Shown one piece after another: positions 11,521 to 22,262 of a stretch of 64,000 nt of DNA (its first letter is position 1; the number at the start of each line of letters is the position of its first letter). Made by a program: the position numbers and the translations under genes. The stretch comes from Megachile rotundata. Its lineage: Eukaryota; Arthropoda; Insecta; Hymenoptera; Megachilidae. The stretch covers positions 2,783,501 to 2,847,500 of the forward strand of contig NC_134989.1 of assembly GCF_050947335.1 (NCBI RefSeq), given 5' to 3'. Below the pieces are notes generated by a model. The model ran no database searches. It was not told the origin of the DNA and was given only the letters and a program-made list of their open reading frames with translations.

Positions 11521-12120
11521 TAAGCACTTAGGAGACCAGGCCAAAAGGTTCGTTTCCTTTTTCTGACTGCAATAAAAACGTACAAAAGACAACTTTGCCC
11601 GCACATACATATTCTAAAACGCAAAGAGTCGCATGCGCTTTGTTTAGGTAGTCTGAGAAAGGGGCGAAAAACGCCAGATCTTTGCCTGCTCTCGTACCAA
11701 ACACAGCACGTTTTCCGCTTTTGGAGTCCACGTTATTTACTCATGTTATTTGTTATGGTTACTAATTTAGAATATATTATTGTTTTCTATTATTTATCCC
11801 GATTATACATTTTTTCTTACGACATACTCCAACCATGAACAAAATATTTACATGGACAATCCACAACTTACAATTAGTGTATTGATAGAAATAAAAAATT
11901 TTATTAAAAAAACAAGCAACTAGTCGATAAAATTATTACACACAAAATGTTCCGAACGTGCTACGGAACACAATACGCGAGGATTTCGTAGGTAGTTTAT
12001 GATGGGTCCGGGTAACAGTTATTTTTGAAAGACAGATTTTTAGCCATCGACGGCAATTTAGTTTTACATTTTTTCGAACAATGCCTTTAGAATTTCTAAG
12101 TTTCATTTAGTCTTCAATAA

Positions 12121-12665
12121 CTACTCCGTCATAAACAGGATTTTTCCCGAAGGGTCACCGAGGATGGGCCTCGGTTCCGTCCTAGCGGTACTTTTTAGGA
12201 CAACGTGCGTGTCACCTGGAGGGAAAAACCCCGGCGTTGCCGGCCTTCGAGATCCTCCCGTACTCATCGGTATTTTTTCCCACCCTCTTCCAAAAAAGGC
12301 GCGCTCAGGGCACAAGAGAGGGTGGGCCCAAGTCAAAGGGCATGTTGATTGGAAAATCAACGTTTCTAATGAGAACCAATCAGCATGCCTCCTTGCACTT
12401 CCGACGTTTCGAGGAAGTAACGACGGAACGTCTCGTCAGAACAAGAATACAAGTCATCCGAGTCGGACTAAAAAGAACAATCAGTAGTGTCAATCGTGTC
12501 GGACACACAGTTAATCTCAAATAAAGTCACCTAAGTCGGACTTAGAAATTTTACGAATCATTTGTTACGGACTTAGAAATTTCACGAGTCATTCGCGACG
12601 GACTTAGCCATTTTTACACGTCAACCGTTTCGGACGTCGAATACGAGTCAACCGTTCGGACTCAT
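12121..12665 (+). repeat. LTR-like repeat, related in reverse to 60540-60790
   Basis: Blocks shared in the same order with the complement of 60540-60790 are TTTTTCCCGAAGGGT, CGGCRTTGCCGG, CCCACCCT, AGGGTGGGCCCAA, AAGGGCAYG and CCAATCAGC. The two are diverged members of one interspersed family, probably the LTR of a retroelement. The 3' part carries the TCGGAC-phased tandem described separately. The 107-codon and 95-codon ORFs inside overlap in different frames and show no known motif. Confidence 0.55.
12464..12665. repeat. Degenerate tandem repeat phased by CGGAC
   Basis: CGGAC-type starts occur at 12464, 12500, 12537, 12568, 12599, 12631 and 12657, i.e. spacings 36, 37, 31, 31, 32 and 26. 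The middle units begin CGGACTTAGAAATTT and CGGACTTAGCCATTT and continue with ACGAGTCA-like sequence. It is an old minisatellite within the LTR-like block. Confidence 0.7.
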
Positions 12666-12839
12666 TCTCAAATATTATCCAAAAGATTAATTTCTTTTGG
12701 ATAAACGTGCGCGAGTCAGCACCCAAAATCACAACCACTTTCTCGGAACAAATTTATGTACTATGATTACATAGCATACGCTTAAAATTGCAGAAAAATA
12801 TGAAAACGATCAGAAATAATCGTCTTAAAACAATAAAAA

Positions 12840-13091
12840 CTTACTATACTCCTGTCATTTTTATAATATACACATAAAAACATAAATACTAAAATATTAA
12901 ATGCGAACATGCTTCTAATACTAGTAGCATGTGGGCGATTATCGCAATATGGCACTATTAGCAGATGCCATATTATTATAGAAATGTAAAATGATATTTA
13001 AATATATATTATAAACAAATTGAATAAAATTGTAGTTATTTTTGAGGAGGTGGACTTTCTAACTGTTCACAGAGCAGGTGATTTCAAGTCC
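12840..13091 (+). repeat. 5' flank of tRNA-Glu 3, paralogous to 6600-6879
   Basis: Partner of the upstream duplication described at 6600-6879. Similarity runs right up to the tRNA start, with AACTGTTCA about 30 nt before it in both copies. Confidence 0.7.
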
Positions 13092-13163
13092 TCCGGTATG
13101 GTCTAGTGGCTAGGATACCTGGCTTTCACCCAGGAGGCTCGGGTTCGATTCCCGGTACCGGAA
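13092..13163 (+). tRNA. tRNA-Glu (anticodon TTC)
   Basis: Identical to the two copies at 6356 and 6880: 72 nt, acceptor TCCGGTA/TACCGGA, anticodon loop CTTTCAC, T loop TTCGATT, discriminator A. A and B boxes are intact. It is followed by T runs at 13166-13169 and 13171-13177. Confidence 0.97.
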
Positions 13164-13170
13164 AATTTTC

Positions 13171-13177
13171 TTTTTTT
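13171..13177 (+). terminator. Pol III T-run after tRNA-Glu 3
   Basis: Seven T, preceded by a four-T run three nt after the tRNA; either would stop Pol III. Confidence 0.8.
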
Positions 13178-13996
13178 AATATAACATATTTGTCAGCATA
13201 GTACTTATTACAATATTTATTTACTATTATAGAATATATTATATTATTATTTATAAAATTGTTTCAAATTTTACAAAGTTGTTATGAAATAAGTTAAAGA
13301 ATACTAATTATGGAATCTCTCATAAGGAACTTAAAAACTACAATGCCCATTATAACGATAAGAGCGTGAAAGGCAGGGATTAACGACCCATTTGAGATAA
13401 AAGACAGAGTGAAGATATTCTGGTGAGGATGAACAACCTGGCGACCGATGCACATGTTCAACGAAAACATTCTTTCATAGCCATTAAAGGAGAAGACGCC
13501 AGCGAAAAAGAACAGTGTAGAGTATATTCTGAAAGCAACGTCCCATATTTTGTCGGCGATACTTCATGAATTTTTCAACATTCAATATCCAAAAATCACT
13601 CAATTTTGAATAAAACTATTTTATATATAATATCAGTTTTAAAGAAATTTATTTTTAAATCTTGATCAGTATACGTGAACTGAAGTTAGTTAAACTACAA
13701 ACTTAGTTTATACTTAGGAACACTAATTTCGACCGAAATTAGTTCCTAAACATGTTTTTGTGTGAGAAGAACCATACTTAGAAGATGTAATTGATTAAAA
13801 ACATTAAATAAAAGTATGGACGTTAAATAAATGAAAGTGTAAACTCCGTTACAATGCTGTGTATTTTTGTTTGTCCTCGCCAAGACGGTTACAATAGGAA
13901 TGTGCCCGAACGGGATACTTTGAGCCTTAGGAACCCTTCGCTAGCACGGCCTGCAAACTATTTATTACCCTACCCGTCTATAACGGTTCCCTTTAA

Positions 13997-14225
13997 CACG
14001 TTGAGCGCCGCGTCACCCATCGGTGGCTGACAGCGTGTAACATGAGAACTATAAAATTTACACTATTTTACGGAATTACAGAAAATTTATTTAAAATTTA
14101 CTTAATTTGGTTCTGCTCTGTGGAATGTTTTCTTTGTCACAACTTGTAAGATGGACTGCTAATTTTTTCCGAAATTCGGCGGCCTGAACGGGATTGTCTT
14201 AGAAATACGCGTGGCGCTCAACGTG
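13997..14225. mobile_element. piggyBac-like MITE with TTAA target duplication
   Basis: A 229-bp element starts CACGTTGAGCGCCGCG and ends CGCGTGGCGCTCAACGTG. It is flanked on both sides by TTAA (13993-13996 and 14226-14229), the duplication used by piggyBac and Kolobok. No coding capacity is present. Confidence 0.8.
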
Positions 14226-14603
14226 TTAAGGACCATTGATAAAATGTCAATGGTCTACGTTCAGCTTCCTAAGTCTTCGAATTTTCTTTCATTTGTAACA
14301 GCGAAAAAAAATTGTTCAAAACTTAATATTGCTAATCTTCAGTACATAAACGTGAATGTCTTATGCAGGATAACTTTTTCAATGAGTAATAATTTTTTGT
14401 TAAAATTTGAAATAATCTGTATAGTATTTTCAGTTCCGTTAAATTAAGAATATTATAAAAATTCGTTTAAATATATTCTATTGAAAATAGCATGAAATAC
14501 AACAAATTAAATGTAATGTTATAGTTAAAAATAATACCTTTTGAAGAAATACATACTTTTATTCAACAAATTCTTTTAGACAGTAAGCAGAGATTTGTTA
14601 CTC

Positions 14604-14639
14604 GCTAGTTCGTGAGAAAAGTTTATCTCACGAACTAGC
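14604..14639. repeat. Perfect 14-bp inverted repeat, 8-nt loop
   Basis: GCTAGTTCGTGAGA (14604-14617) pairs perfectly with TCTCACGAACTAGC (14626-14639). It lies 75 bp upstream of the tRNA-Glu(CTC) gene. Confidence 0.9.
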
Positions 14640-14714
14640 ATCGGTATGAGAGGACTCACGTTTACACATGAAAGGGTTAAAACTTCCAAGGGCATAACAA
14701 ACACTGGTTTCAAC

Positions 14715-14786
14715 TCCGGTATGGTCTAGTGGTTAGGATACCTGGCTCTCACCCAGGAGGCTCGGGTTCGATTCCCGGTACCGGAA
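14715..14786 (+). tRNA. tRNA-Glu (anticodon CTC)
   Basis: A 72-nt cloverleaf differing from the three TTC copies at only two places: GGTTAGGA instead of GGCTAGGA in the D arm, and anticodon loop CTCTCAC instead of CTTTCAC, giving CTC, the second glutamate anticodon. Acceptor TCCGGTA/TACCGGA, T loop and B box are intact. Followed by six T. Confidence 0.97.
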
Positions 14787-14787
14787 A

Positions 14788-14793
14788 TTTTTT
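14788..14793 (+). terminator. Pol III T-run after tRNA-Glu(CTC)
   Basis: Six T beginning two nt after the discriminator base. Confidence 0.85.
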
Positions 14794-15174
14794 GCTTCAT
14801 AAATTTAATTTTGCAACAGTTTTATGTTCTTATAATGAAATTAATACAACCAATTAACTAACAGTTAACGGGAATTGCTTTCTTTCCTTACAAATTATTA
14901 CACATCAATGACATAATATGCTTTTTATCTCATAACAAAATATGTATCTATTTGCACTATTTACCAATTGCAATTAACAAAATTAATTATTTAAGATGTA
15001 ATGAACTGCAGATATTATTATGGCATTGTTGTTTTAAATTTGAAGGATAGGATTGCTAGCATTGAACGTGGTACAATGATAAGTTGTAAAACAATTCCGC
15101 TTTGTCTTCGGAGAATTTACACTTTAACGACATGCCATTAGGATTTTTCGGTAGGTCGAAATTTTTAGACGAGC

Positions 15175-17584
15175 AAATAAAATAATTTTCAGAAAAAAAA
15201 ATATACCGACTTCGAAATACACTAAAAAGTATAAAATAATTTCTATTTCCTAATGAAGTAATTTCTATTTCATTCAATCATACAATTACGTAACAGATAT
15301 GAATGAAACATATTTACTCGTTAGGTAGTGTATTAAATACATTTCAACCTTTTCGGAGGCGGCGCAAAATTAAAAGATTTTCTTGAACATGTCAACCTTT
15401 GGATAGCCGAACATAGGCAAAGCTTGTATAGCTATTTTTTTTCTATGCATATAACTCGATAGCACGCCGCGAAGTAGGTGTTAGTGCGTATAGAATGTAA
15501 CTATGGTCTATCTAGCCCTTTGCGGACGGGACGGTTCGAAGTGAACCGTACCGTGGGGCCGAGCTCCTGCCAGGATAGTCATTAAAAATTGCCAGCACAT
15601 GTTTCTGCTTAAACGCAGTTTTCGTTCATAGCATTCCAAGTCAAATTCTGGACATATTATATGTACATGCACAGATTTACGTGCATGCACACATGTACGC
15701 GTTTCTCGGCTCAATCAGTTGTTTTCGCAGAACGCATAGTTAAGTTTCTCGGCCATAGCCACGCATTTACGTGGGACACATATGCGTTTCTCGGCTCAAT
15801 CAACTGTTTTCGCCAAACACATATATGAGTTCTTCGGCCAATTTGATGATTTACGTAGAACGCATATATGCGGCGGTAGTCCGCAAAGGGCTAAATTCAT
15901 AGAGTATGCGACGGAAAGACTCGATCGCCGCATATACTATAAAGATAGAGCCCATCTGCCGCAAATTTGGTAATTCCCGCGTCGTGGGCTCCGTTTATAG
16001 GTTCTTAGATTCATGGCTTCCACATGCGAACGAAGTCAATTCAATTTCATTTATATCAGAAACGTTGCGAAATGAAGATGCAGTCGTTACATTTACGTAT
16101 ATTACCAGATATATCTATAATGGTACGTATTCTTTCTCAGGATTTATTAATTTCCAATACGCCATACCACAATCAACTGGTTATTGGCGGCAACGTTTAC
16201 TGAGGTATTTTTAATTTTGTGCCGCCTCCGAAAAAGTTGAAATGTATTTAATATACTACCTAACGAGTAAATATGTTTCATTCATATCTGTTACGTAATT
16301 GTATGATTAAATGAAATAGAAATTACTTCATTAGGAAATAGAAATTATTTTATACTTTTTAGTGCATTTCGAAGTCGGTATATTTTTTTTCTGAAAATTA
16401 TTTTATTTCACGCTTTTTAGTGGAATGGGGAGAATTGTATAGGATATTGTGAGACAGTTCTTCCGGGCTTTTTTTTGTTTGTCTGCGTAAATGCCATGAG
16501 CATAATTAAGTAAAAGACAACATGGATATTCGTTTTTCAATCTTTTTTGCAACAATAATCCTTTGCAACTAAAAAATGAAAAAATTTTTGGTAATGGTAC
16601 CAATGGGGAGTCAGACTCTACAAGATGCGAAAGGCTTTGTTCCGATCGGACCACCCACCTAGAAAAAAACCGGCGAACATGCATAGAAAAAAAAATAAGG
16701 GACACTCTTTCAGGGACAAGTACAAACTAATCACATCATGATTGAGGGTGCTTCATCCATTTGTTCTTTGTTAACTTTCGTTGCAAAAATTTACTGCGCA
16801 TGTGTATCTCTTACGGTTTAGGACTGCGCAAGGGGCAAAGTATCTGTAAAATAATAGCAGATCCTGCGCAACAAATTTTCTAACAAATCAAATTGATGCA
16901 TTTTTAGAACGATACGGAGACTGTACCAAGCAAAGAGAATAATACACCAACGTCAACGTGAACTCATCTTGCTGTATAAGTCGCGTGTCAGAGCGGTAAA
17001 GCTTAGTTAGTGTTTTGGTACAGTGCATTGTAATTGCCCTTTCTTGTCTTTCCCGTGCATGGCACGGGGCGTTCCACTAATATTAATAACAATAGTTTTT
17101 CGCTAATATCACGAAAACTAGAGTTTTCCGTCAATTATGCATAAGGAAAAACTCGTTCAGAATCATGCCACTAATAACGTATTAGAAGGACATTAAAATC
17201 GTTCGAAGTTGATTTCAAAAGTTAATAACAATTTTTCGCTAATATCTCGAAAACAAAAGCTTTCCGCGAAATTTGTATATGAACACAATTGTTCAGAATC
17301 ATGTCCGTGATAAGATATTAAAAGCGCACTAAAATCGAGAAAAGTTTATTTCAAAAGTTGCCGGTTTTTTTGCAATAACAACACTTTGCAATTAAAAAAT
17401 GAAAAATTGTTTGATAATGGTACCAATGGGGAGTCAGCACCTTCCATATGCAAAAGGTTTCATTCCGATCGGTCCATCCAGCTAGGCGTAATGCGCGAAC
17501 ATACATAGAAAAAAAAAAAAACAAAAAATATATATATACTGATCGAATTGAGTAACCTCCTCCTTTTTCGAAGTCGGTTAAAAA
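15175..17584. repeat. R1 repeat, copy 1 (2.4 kb)
   Basis: Copy of a family also present at 27554-29920 (about 95% alike by eye), in short form at 26083-27209, and as a fragment at 32342-32528. Layout: an inverted-repeat part (arms 15175-15378 and about 16205-16409) enclosing a 381-bp nested TIR element, then a unique stretch with GGTACCAATGGGGAGTCAGA-like blocks, two ~130-bp tandem units (from 17088 and 17220), an A run, and the terminal CGAAGTCGGTTAAAA. Read on the other strand it starts TTTTAACCGACTTCGAAAAA followed by GGAGGAGGTTA, a sequence I have seen associated with widespread insect repeats. No protein motif is recognised. Confidence 0.85.
15513..15893. mobile_element. Nested 381-bp TIR element in R1 copy 1
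   Basis: Ends TAGCCCTTTGCGGAC and GTCCGCAAAGGGCTA form a perfect 15-bp TIR. The interior contains tandem-like blocks with CGTTTCTCGGCTCAATCA repeated twice and related TTTCTCGGCCATA. The same element is in R1 copy 3 at 27888-28270, at the same relative position. Confidence 0.75.
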
Positions 17585-17985
17585 TTAATAATATTAAATG
17601 AGCTGTAACACATATTTTAACCTCTACCAATTTAAAAAGGGTTTTCTGGTTAGAAACGTACGTTTCACGCGATTCTTGGTAAGCCTTCCTTCCAACAAAT
17701 AGATACAATTTGTCATCAAAACATCACGAAATGAAAAAGATGTACTAAAATTTCAGAAATAAGTTTCCTTTGAAATTCGCATACTTCCTACCGCTATCCT
17801 ACTGAATGAATGATTTCTATGAAATTAGAAATTAAAATTGATTTACAATATGCACAAGCATATCAAAGTTCTCGTTAAAGTTTCGCAGATTAAATCTGAC
17901 TAATAGTTATTAAAATAGCAATGGGTTAATGAAAAGTTTTGTGTATTTTACCCAAATGTTTGCCACTAGAATTTCTTACACAGAT

Positions 17986-18664
17986 ATAGTGGTGTGTCCG
18001 AATATTAATGACACTAACTCTAATTCGGGACATAGTTGTCCTATTGTAAGAAATACCGTCATGTTTGGTCTCATTTTAAGCAGGAAAATATCACAAGTAT
18101 GTTGGTAAATGTTTCATAACACAAATGAAAAATAAAGAAGTTTTAACCTTGCATTAGATTTGTTTCACTCTTACTGTACGTTTACATTCGATTCGAACGT
18201 TTTCTTCGTTTTTTGTCCTTTTCAACGTTTGACTAACTTCGATCAATGTAGAAACTACATGTTACAAATTTTTGCTCAAAATGCAGACTGTCACGATCCC
18301 CTTATTAAAAGCCATCCAGAAAGAAAAAATTCAGACTCTGTAGAAACAATGCTCCTATTCATTTAGGCAATGCACTGTCGAGTAGCTTGCTATTTCCAAA
18401 AACTGACAATCGACATAAAAGCAATCCGACAGCTACGTGACTTCAAGTCACCAGCCATCGTTTGTTGCCCATATTGCTCACTCATAGACATCCTCTTGTA
18501 CGGATCTCATGCAGTTCATCCCTATTATAAATCGTTGGAAAACAAATTAGCAACAAATTAATTGATATGGTTGATCTTCAAAAATATGCTAACGCCAATA
18601 TACATGCATGATATAAGAGACAATTCAGACCCGAATGATTCGCTTATATGAAGGGTTTACTGTA
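17986..18664. mobile_element. Diverged copy of the TACAGTG TIR family
   Basis: The interior has GTCATGTTTGGTCTCATTTT near 18058, the family's internal signature. The right end CGCTTATATGAAGGGTTTACTGTA matches the family end (GCTTATATGGAATGAACACTGTA). The left end is degraded. ORFs at 18160-18366 and 18370-18561 have no recognisable motif. Confidence 0.5.
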
Positions 18665-18720
18665 TACGAATTTGATGCATTGATGACGTTGAATTCTCAT
18701 TACAGTTATATTGATTGCGT

Positions 18721-18750
18721 GTGAGAGAGAGAGAGAGAGAAGAGCGAGTG
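18721..18750. repeat. GA microsatellite
   Basis: A short (GA)n run, interrupted by AAG and CGAG. Confidence 0.8.
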
Positions 18751-19873
18751 AGATAGGTGTTCCGAGTTGCTCGGAATATTATTAACGTAATATTTATGGG
18801 TATTTTGTCAAGCCCAAAAACGTTTCACCTTTGCAATTTTAAACTGATATTTAGGACCATATGAACGTCTCCACAACTTGACGTTCTTAACAATTGACTA
18901 TAGCCTTCTAACAGGCCAGAAAAGCACGTTTTCCTAACACCAATATACCTTTTCTTAAAGAAGTTTATTTCCATGGTCCTAAACTGTGTACCCCACTAAA
19001 GTGGGCCTACGCGCTTGAACTCCGATGATAAACACATGGTGCTCATTTATTACTTCCTTTGAAGGACCCAAATCACTTAACTGTTTGGGTCACCTTATTA
19101 ACGACACCTTATTTACAACCCTGGAGTGAAGGCTAAAAATCTTAGAATCCCATTCACTGAACCATCTCACCAATCAGTATTTTTCACAAATAACAATCTG
19201 TCCTGATTGGCCCTTTTTGGTAACGCCTTCACGTTCTGAACTTTCTTCATGGCTTTTCTTTTCTGGCTTTTTAGAGGCAACTAGTCAGTCTTAAAACGAC
19301 CGTTGTTGAAATATACTCAGTCTTACGAATCAGAGTAACTATCAACTACAGCAACACACAACAATCATTACAACTAGTGGGATGATGATCTACATCCTTC
19401 ATTGACCTGGGCACACCAGTGTGGAGGACTCTGAACCACTCTATAAATTCTACTCTACAATAATAATTTTACATATAATTCCACTACCGTAACAAGTTGT
19501 GGAAACGCCATGGGTCGACGAAGATTTACAACCTTCGAAAACAGCTATAAATAGTTTATATTTTGCCCATCGCGCGAACAATAGGAAATGTTCGAATTTA
19601 AAAGGACGGATGGATAATTAGACTGTTTGGAACGGAACGAATGACGAGGGAAGAATGAGGGGAAATGAGCGAGAGTGCGAGGGAAGAGCTGGGACCGTCG
19701 ACGATAGACGCGCGACAGTGAGCAGAAGTATAGCGAGAACGGCTAAGCGAGTTGCAAGCGAAGAATAAAGCAACCATTAAGATAATAATATTAAGATTAA
19801 TAAATTATTAAAGTGCAATATCGATTTGCAATATAGTTCTTAGAATATTATTTTACGCAATATATTGTCAATA

Positions 19874-21008
19874 CAGGGTATTCCATTTAAGTTGACATTG
19901 TAAAAAATCTTTAAGACGTGGAATTTAAGAAAAACAAACTGACATGTGCCTTTTAGTATTTCCAGTAGAGAATTGAATGATTACTAATTTTTTAATTAGT
20001 CTTCATGACGTTTTCAACGTTATGCATTCAAGGTCATTTCAAAGCCATTTCAAGGTCATCGTGTCTTTTTTTACGTGAAAAAATGCACGACTTTTGTTTG
20101 ATACATTTTGTTCAATATAGATCGAACGATTGAGTTCAATATTGAACTTATTACAAAATTTCTTAAAATATCTAATTGATTTTTCATGTTTATGTCAAAA
20201 ATATTTTTTCTATTAAAATAATAGTGTTACTTTCTTCTGGAAGGGTTTTCGTTTTATTTAAAAAAATTACAATAAATGCACGAAATTTTTACCCTTAACT
20301 TGTAGACACATATTAATTCGTTTAGTAAAAGGCTAATGAACAGATAATAACATTTTTTTCGTGATACTCCGACTCACAGTTGTAATTCACTCTTTCATGT
20401 TTTCTGGTCTAATAGGTGGATCGGAGTATATCTTTTTGTTAAGATAATTCCATACGAAATAATCGGATGATGTTAGATCAGGTTATCTCGATGGCCAGGA
20501 AACTGGCCCATCTCGATCTGTCCAACGATCAGTAAAATCCTGATGTATTATTTGCCATGCAATACGTGAATAATGAGCTGGGCTACCGTCGTGTTGAAAC
20601 CACATGTTTTACCTGTCTGCTAGGCTTAGATCTTCAAATAATACAGGTAATTCGCGATCCAAGAAATTTCGATATTTGTTTCTATCTAACATGCCATCAA
20701 TAATTCTTTAGGTACTAATAATACTTGAAGATGTAAGCCTATCAGATATTGAACTTAGAACAAAATATATGAAATAAAAGTTACACATTTTTTCACGCAG
20801 AATATGATTCCGAAATAAAAAATATGGGTTTATGATAAAAAAAACAAGCCGACCTTGAAATAATCTTGGAAACACCCATGCATTAAAGAATCAATATTGT
20901 CATTTGACTCTACCTACTTGAAATACTAAAGGATTTGTGCCAGTTTGTTTTTCTTAAATTATACGTCTTCAAGATTTTTGACAATGTTAACTTAAATGGG
21001 ACACTCTG
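19874..21008. mobile_element. IS630/Tc1/mariner-type element, 1135 bp
   Basis: Inverted ends start CAGGGTATTCCATTTAAGTT (left) and CAGAGTGTCCCATTTAAGTT (right end, complemented). They stay similar for roughly 95 bp, including AAGAAAAACAAACTG. TA flanks both ends (19872-19873 and 21009-21010). The minus strand carries transposase remains at about 20350-20760. The element ends only 64 bp from the exon 21073-21253, in the intron just past that exon's donor. Confidence 0.85.
20350..20760 (-). pseudogene. Degenerate DDxD-type transposase fragment
   Basis: Minus-strand reading gives IIDGMLDRNKYRNFL, MWFQHDGSPAHYSR, FTDRWTDRDGPVSWPSR and PDLTSSDYFVWNYL. These match the second catalytic Asp block (QHDGxPAH) and the third (SPDLTxxDYFxWxYL) of IS630/mariner-like transposases found in many insects. 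In-frame stops occur after LADR and before PDLT. The N-terminal part and the first Asp are not recognisable. Confidence 0.75.
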
Positions 21009-21072
21009 TATAATGCAATGAAGCATTAATAAAATTCTGTTCGCAAAAAAGAGAAAGTGTATAGTTTATTAC

Positions 21073-21253
21073 CTTCGCTTGTCCAACGCACAGAGTTTTG
21101 GGTGGCTGATTGGCCCGCACCACAAATTCAGGACCAATGCATTGCGCTTTGTTGAAAGACCTCATGGGCCCACCCACTGTTCTGTATAGGCGGGACGGCG
21201 CTCTTTGTACTGCCTTACCACGTCGAGCCCTTGGACCATTCTTCACCAAATTC
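21073..21253 (-). CDS. Exon: conserved pre-FERM segment (GPEFV), KIND-FERM gene
   Basis: A 181-nt exon between the acceptor TGCTTTCAG (above 21253) and the donor GCGAAG|GTAATA. It takes phase 2 from 35352-35729 and leaves phase 0 into 5373-5474. Translation: NLVKNGPRARRGKAVQ, a basic tract, then LYRTVGGPMRSFNKAQ and CIGPEFVVRANQPPK. The order basic segment, GPEFV, Pro-rich piece directly before FERM parallels the GPEFV segment ahead of FERM in vertebrate PTPN13 (from memory). It is GC-richer than the surrounding intron, as expected for coding sequence. Confidence 0.85.
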
Positions 21254-21799
21254 CTGAAAGCATTGTTAGAAAACGTGTATTGTAAGTGCATATAACTGCA
21301 AACCTATACCGATTTCCGAAACAGAGCATATGCTTTTAATGATTTATATTTGTTCTCATTTAACTCGTCGGGGTTAAGTCGATTAAAAGTGTCCCACCTT
21401 TTAATAAGCTCTTTATGCATTCTGGGATATATTTTAACCCTCCTCAAAAAGTTGTGGATGAAATGAATCTTCCATTTTTTATTTATTCTTATATTAAAAA
21501 GTATTCTGTGCAAGTCGCATTTTTATTTTTTTCAAAATTGTATTCCTCAAAGAGTTAAGACCTTGTATCTATTTTCAACTACGACATTCTAATTAACAAA
21601 TGTGATCGATGTGAATAGTGGTATAACGTTGATTGCTCTAATGATTATTCTTCGTTTCATTGTATACTATAATTGTTACTTTACATTAAGTATCAGATTT
21701 TAAATGGCTTCCACGTATTAAAATGCACCTATTGCTATTTTAATGCCGAAAATAAACTAATGGACTAATGAAACGTATTTAAAATGATTGGACTTAGAA

Positions 21800-22080
21800 A
21801 TTAGAAGAAGTTGAAAATGGGAGAATTTAGTAATTTTGGAGAAATTGAAAATATCTATTTCGGGAATTTAGAGAAAGGAAGAAGGTGAAAAGTTGGGAAT
21901 GAAGGTAATATCGAAATTCGGAAACTTGGAAATTTGAGGATTTCTAACCATAGAAATTTGTGAATTTGAGGATTTAGTGATTTGGGTACTGGGGAATTTA
22001 GAAACACTGGAATTTAGGAATTTCGAAATTTGGGAATTTAGGAATTTGGGGAATATAGGAATTTGGAACTATCCAATCAG
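21800..22080. repeat. Degenerate GAATTTGGGAATTTAG minisatellite
   Basis: Loose tandem units of the type GGAATTTAGGAATTTCG and GAAATTTGGGAATTT. Similar material in other orientation occurs near 36090-36230 and 38455-38595. Confidence 0.6.
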
Positions 22081-22139
22081 CTTTTAAATTTCCAACTTCG
22101 TGAAGTAGTAAATATATGTGGGATTAGTAATTATGTGTT

Positions 22140-22262
22140 TGGGCATGAGAGAGAGTGAGACAGAGAGTATGAGAGAGTGTGAGAGAGAATGAGAAAGAAA
22201 GTATGAGAGAGAGAGTGAGAGAGAATTAGAAAGAAAGCGTGAGAGAGAGTGAAAGAGAGAAT
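22140..22262. repeat. GAGA-rich low-complexity tract
   Basis: About 120 bp of GAGAGAGTGAGA-type sequence. It produces a 90-codon minus-strand ORF full of LSHS repeats, which is an artefact of the tract. Confidence 0.85.

Larger units (their letters stand above)
5475..21072 (-). other. 15.6 kb intron hosting the tRNA-Glu cluster
   Basis: The intron separates the FERM F1 exon from the GPEFV exon. It hosts, in order, a 748-bp foldback element, tRNA-Glu genes and a fragment, a solo LTR, a CAGGGTG-related foldback relic, LINE debris with a GC-rich insert, a repeat block with TCGGAC spacing, a TTAA-flanked MITE, R1 copy 1, a diverged TACAGTG-family copy, a GA microsatellite and a TIR element with transposase remains. 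Stretches 8713-9519, 11521-12120, 13164-13990 and 14787-15174 show nothing I can name. 18800-19870 includes GC-richer sequence reminiscent of an LTR, but no ends could be fixed. Confidence 0.6.

Noticed and set aside
12164..12524. 107- and 95-codon plus-strand ORFs
   Set aside because: They overlap in different frames in a multi-copy LTR-like block and have no motifs.
18780..19870. LTR retroelement remnant
   Set aside because: Some similarity in texture and a possible repeated AGAATATTATT-type end, but no TG...CA pair with matching flanks and no coding motif.
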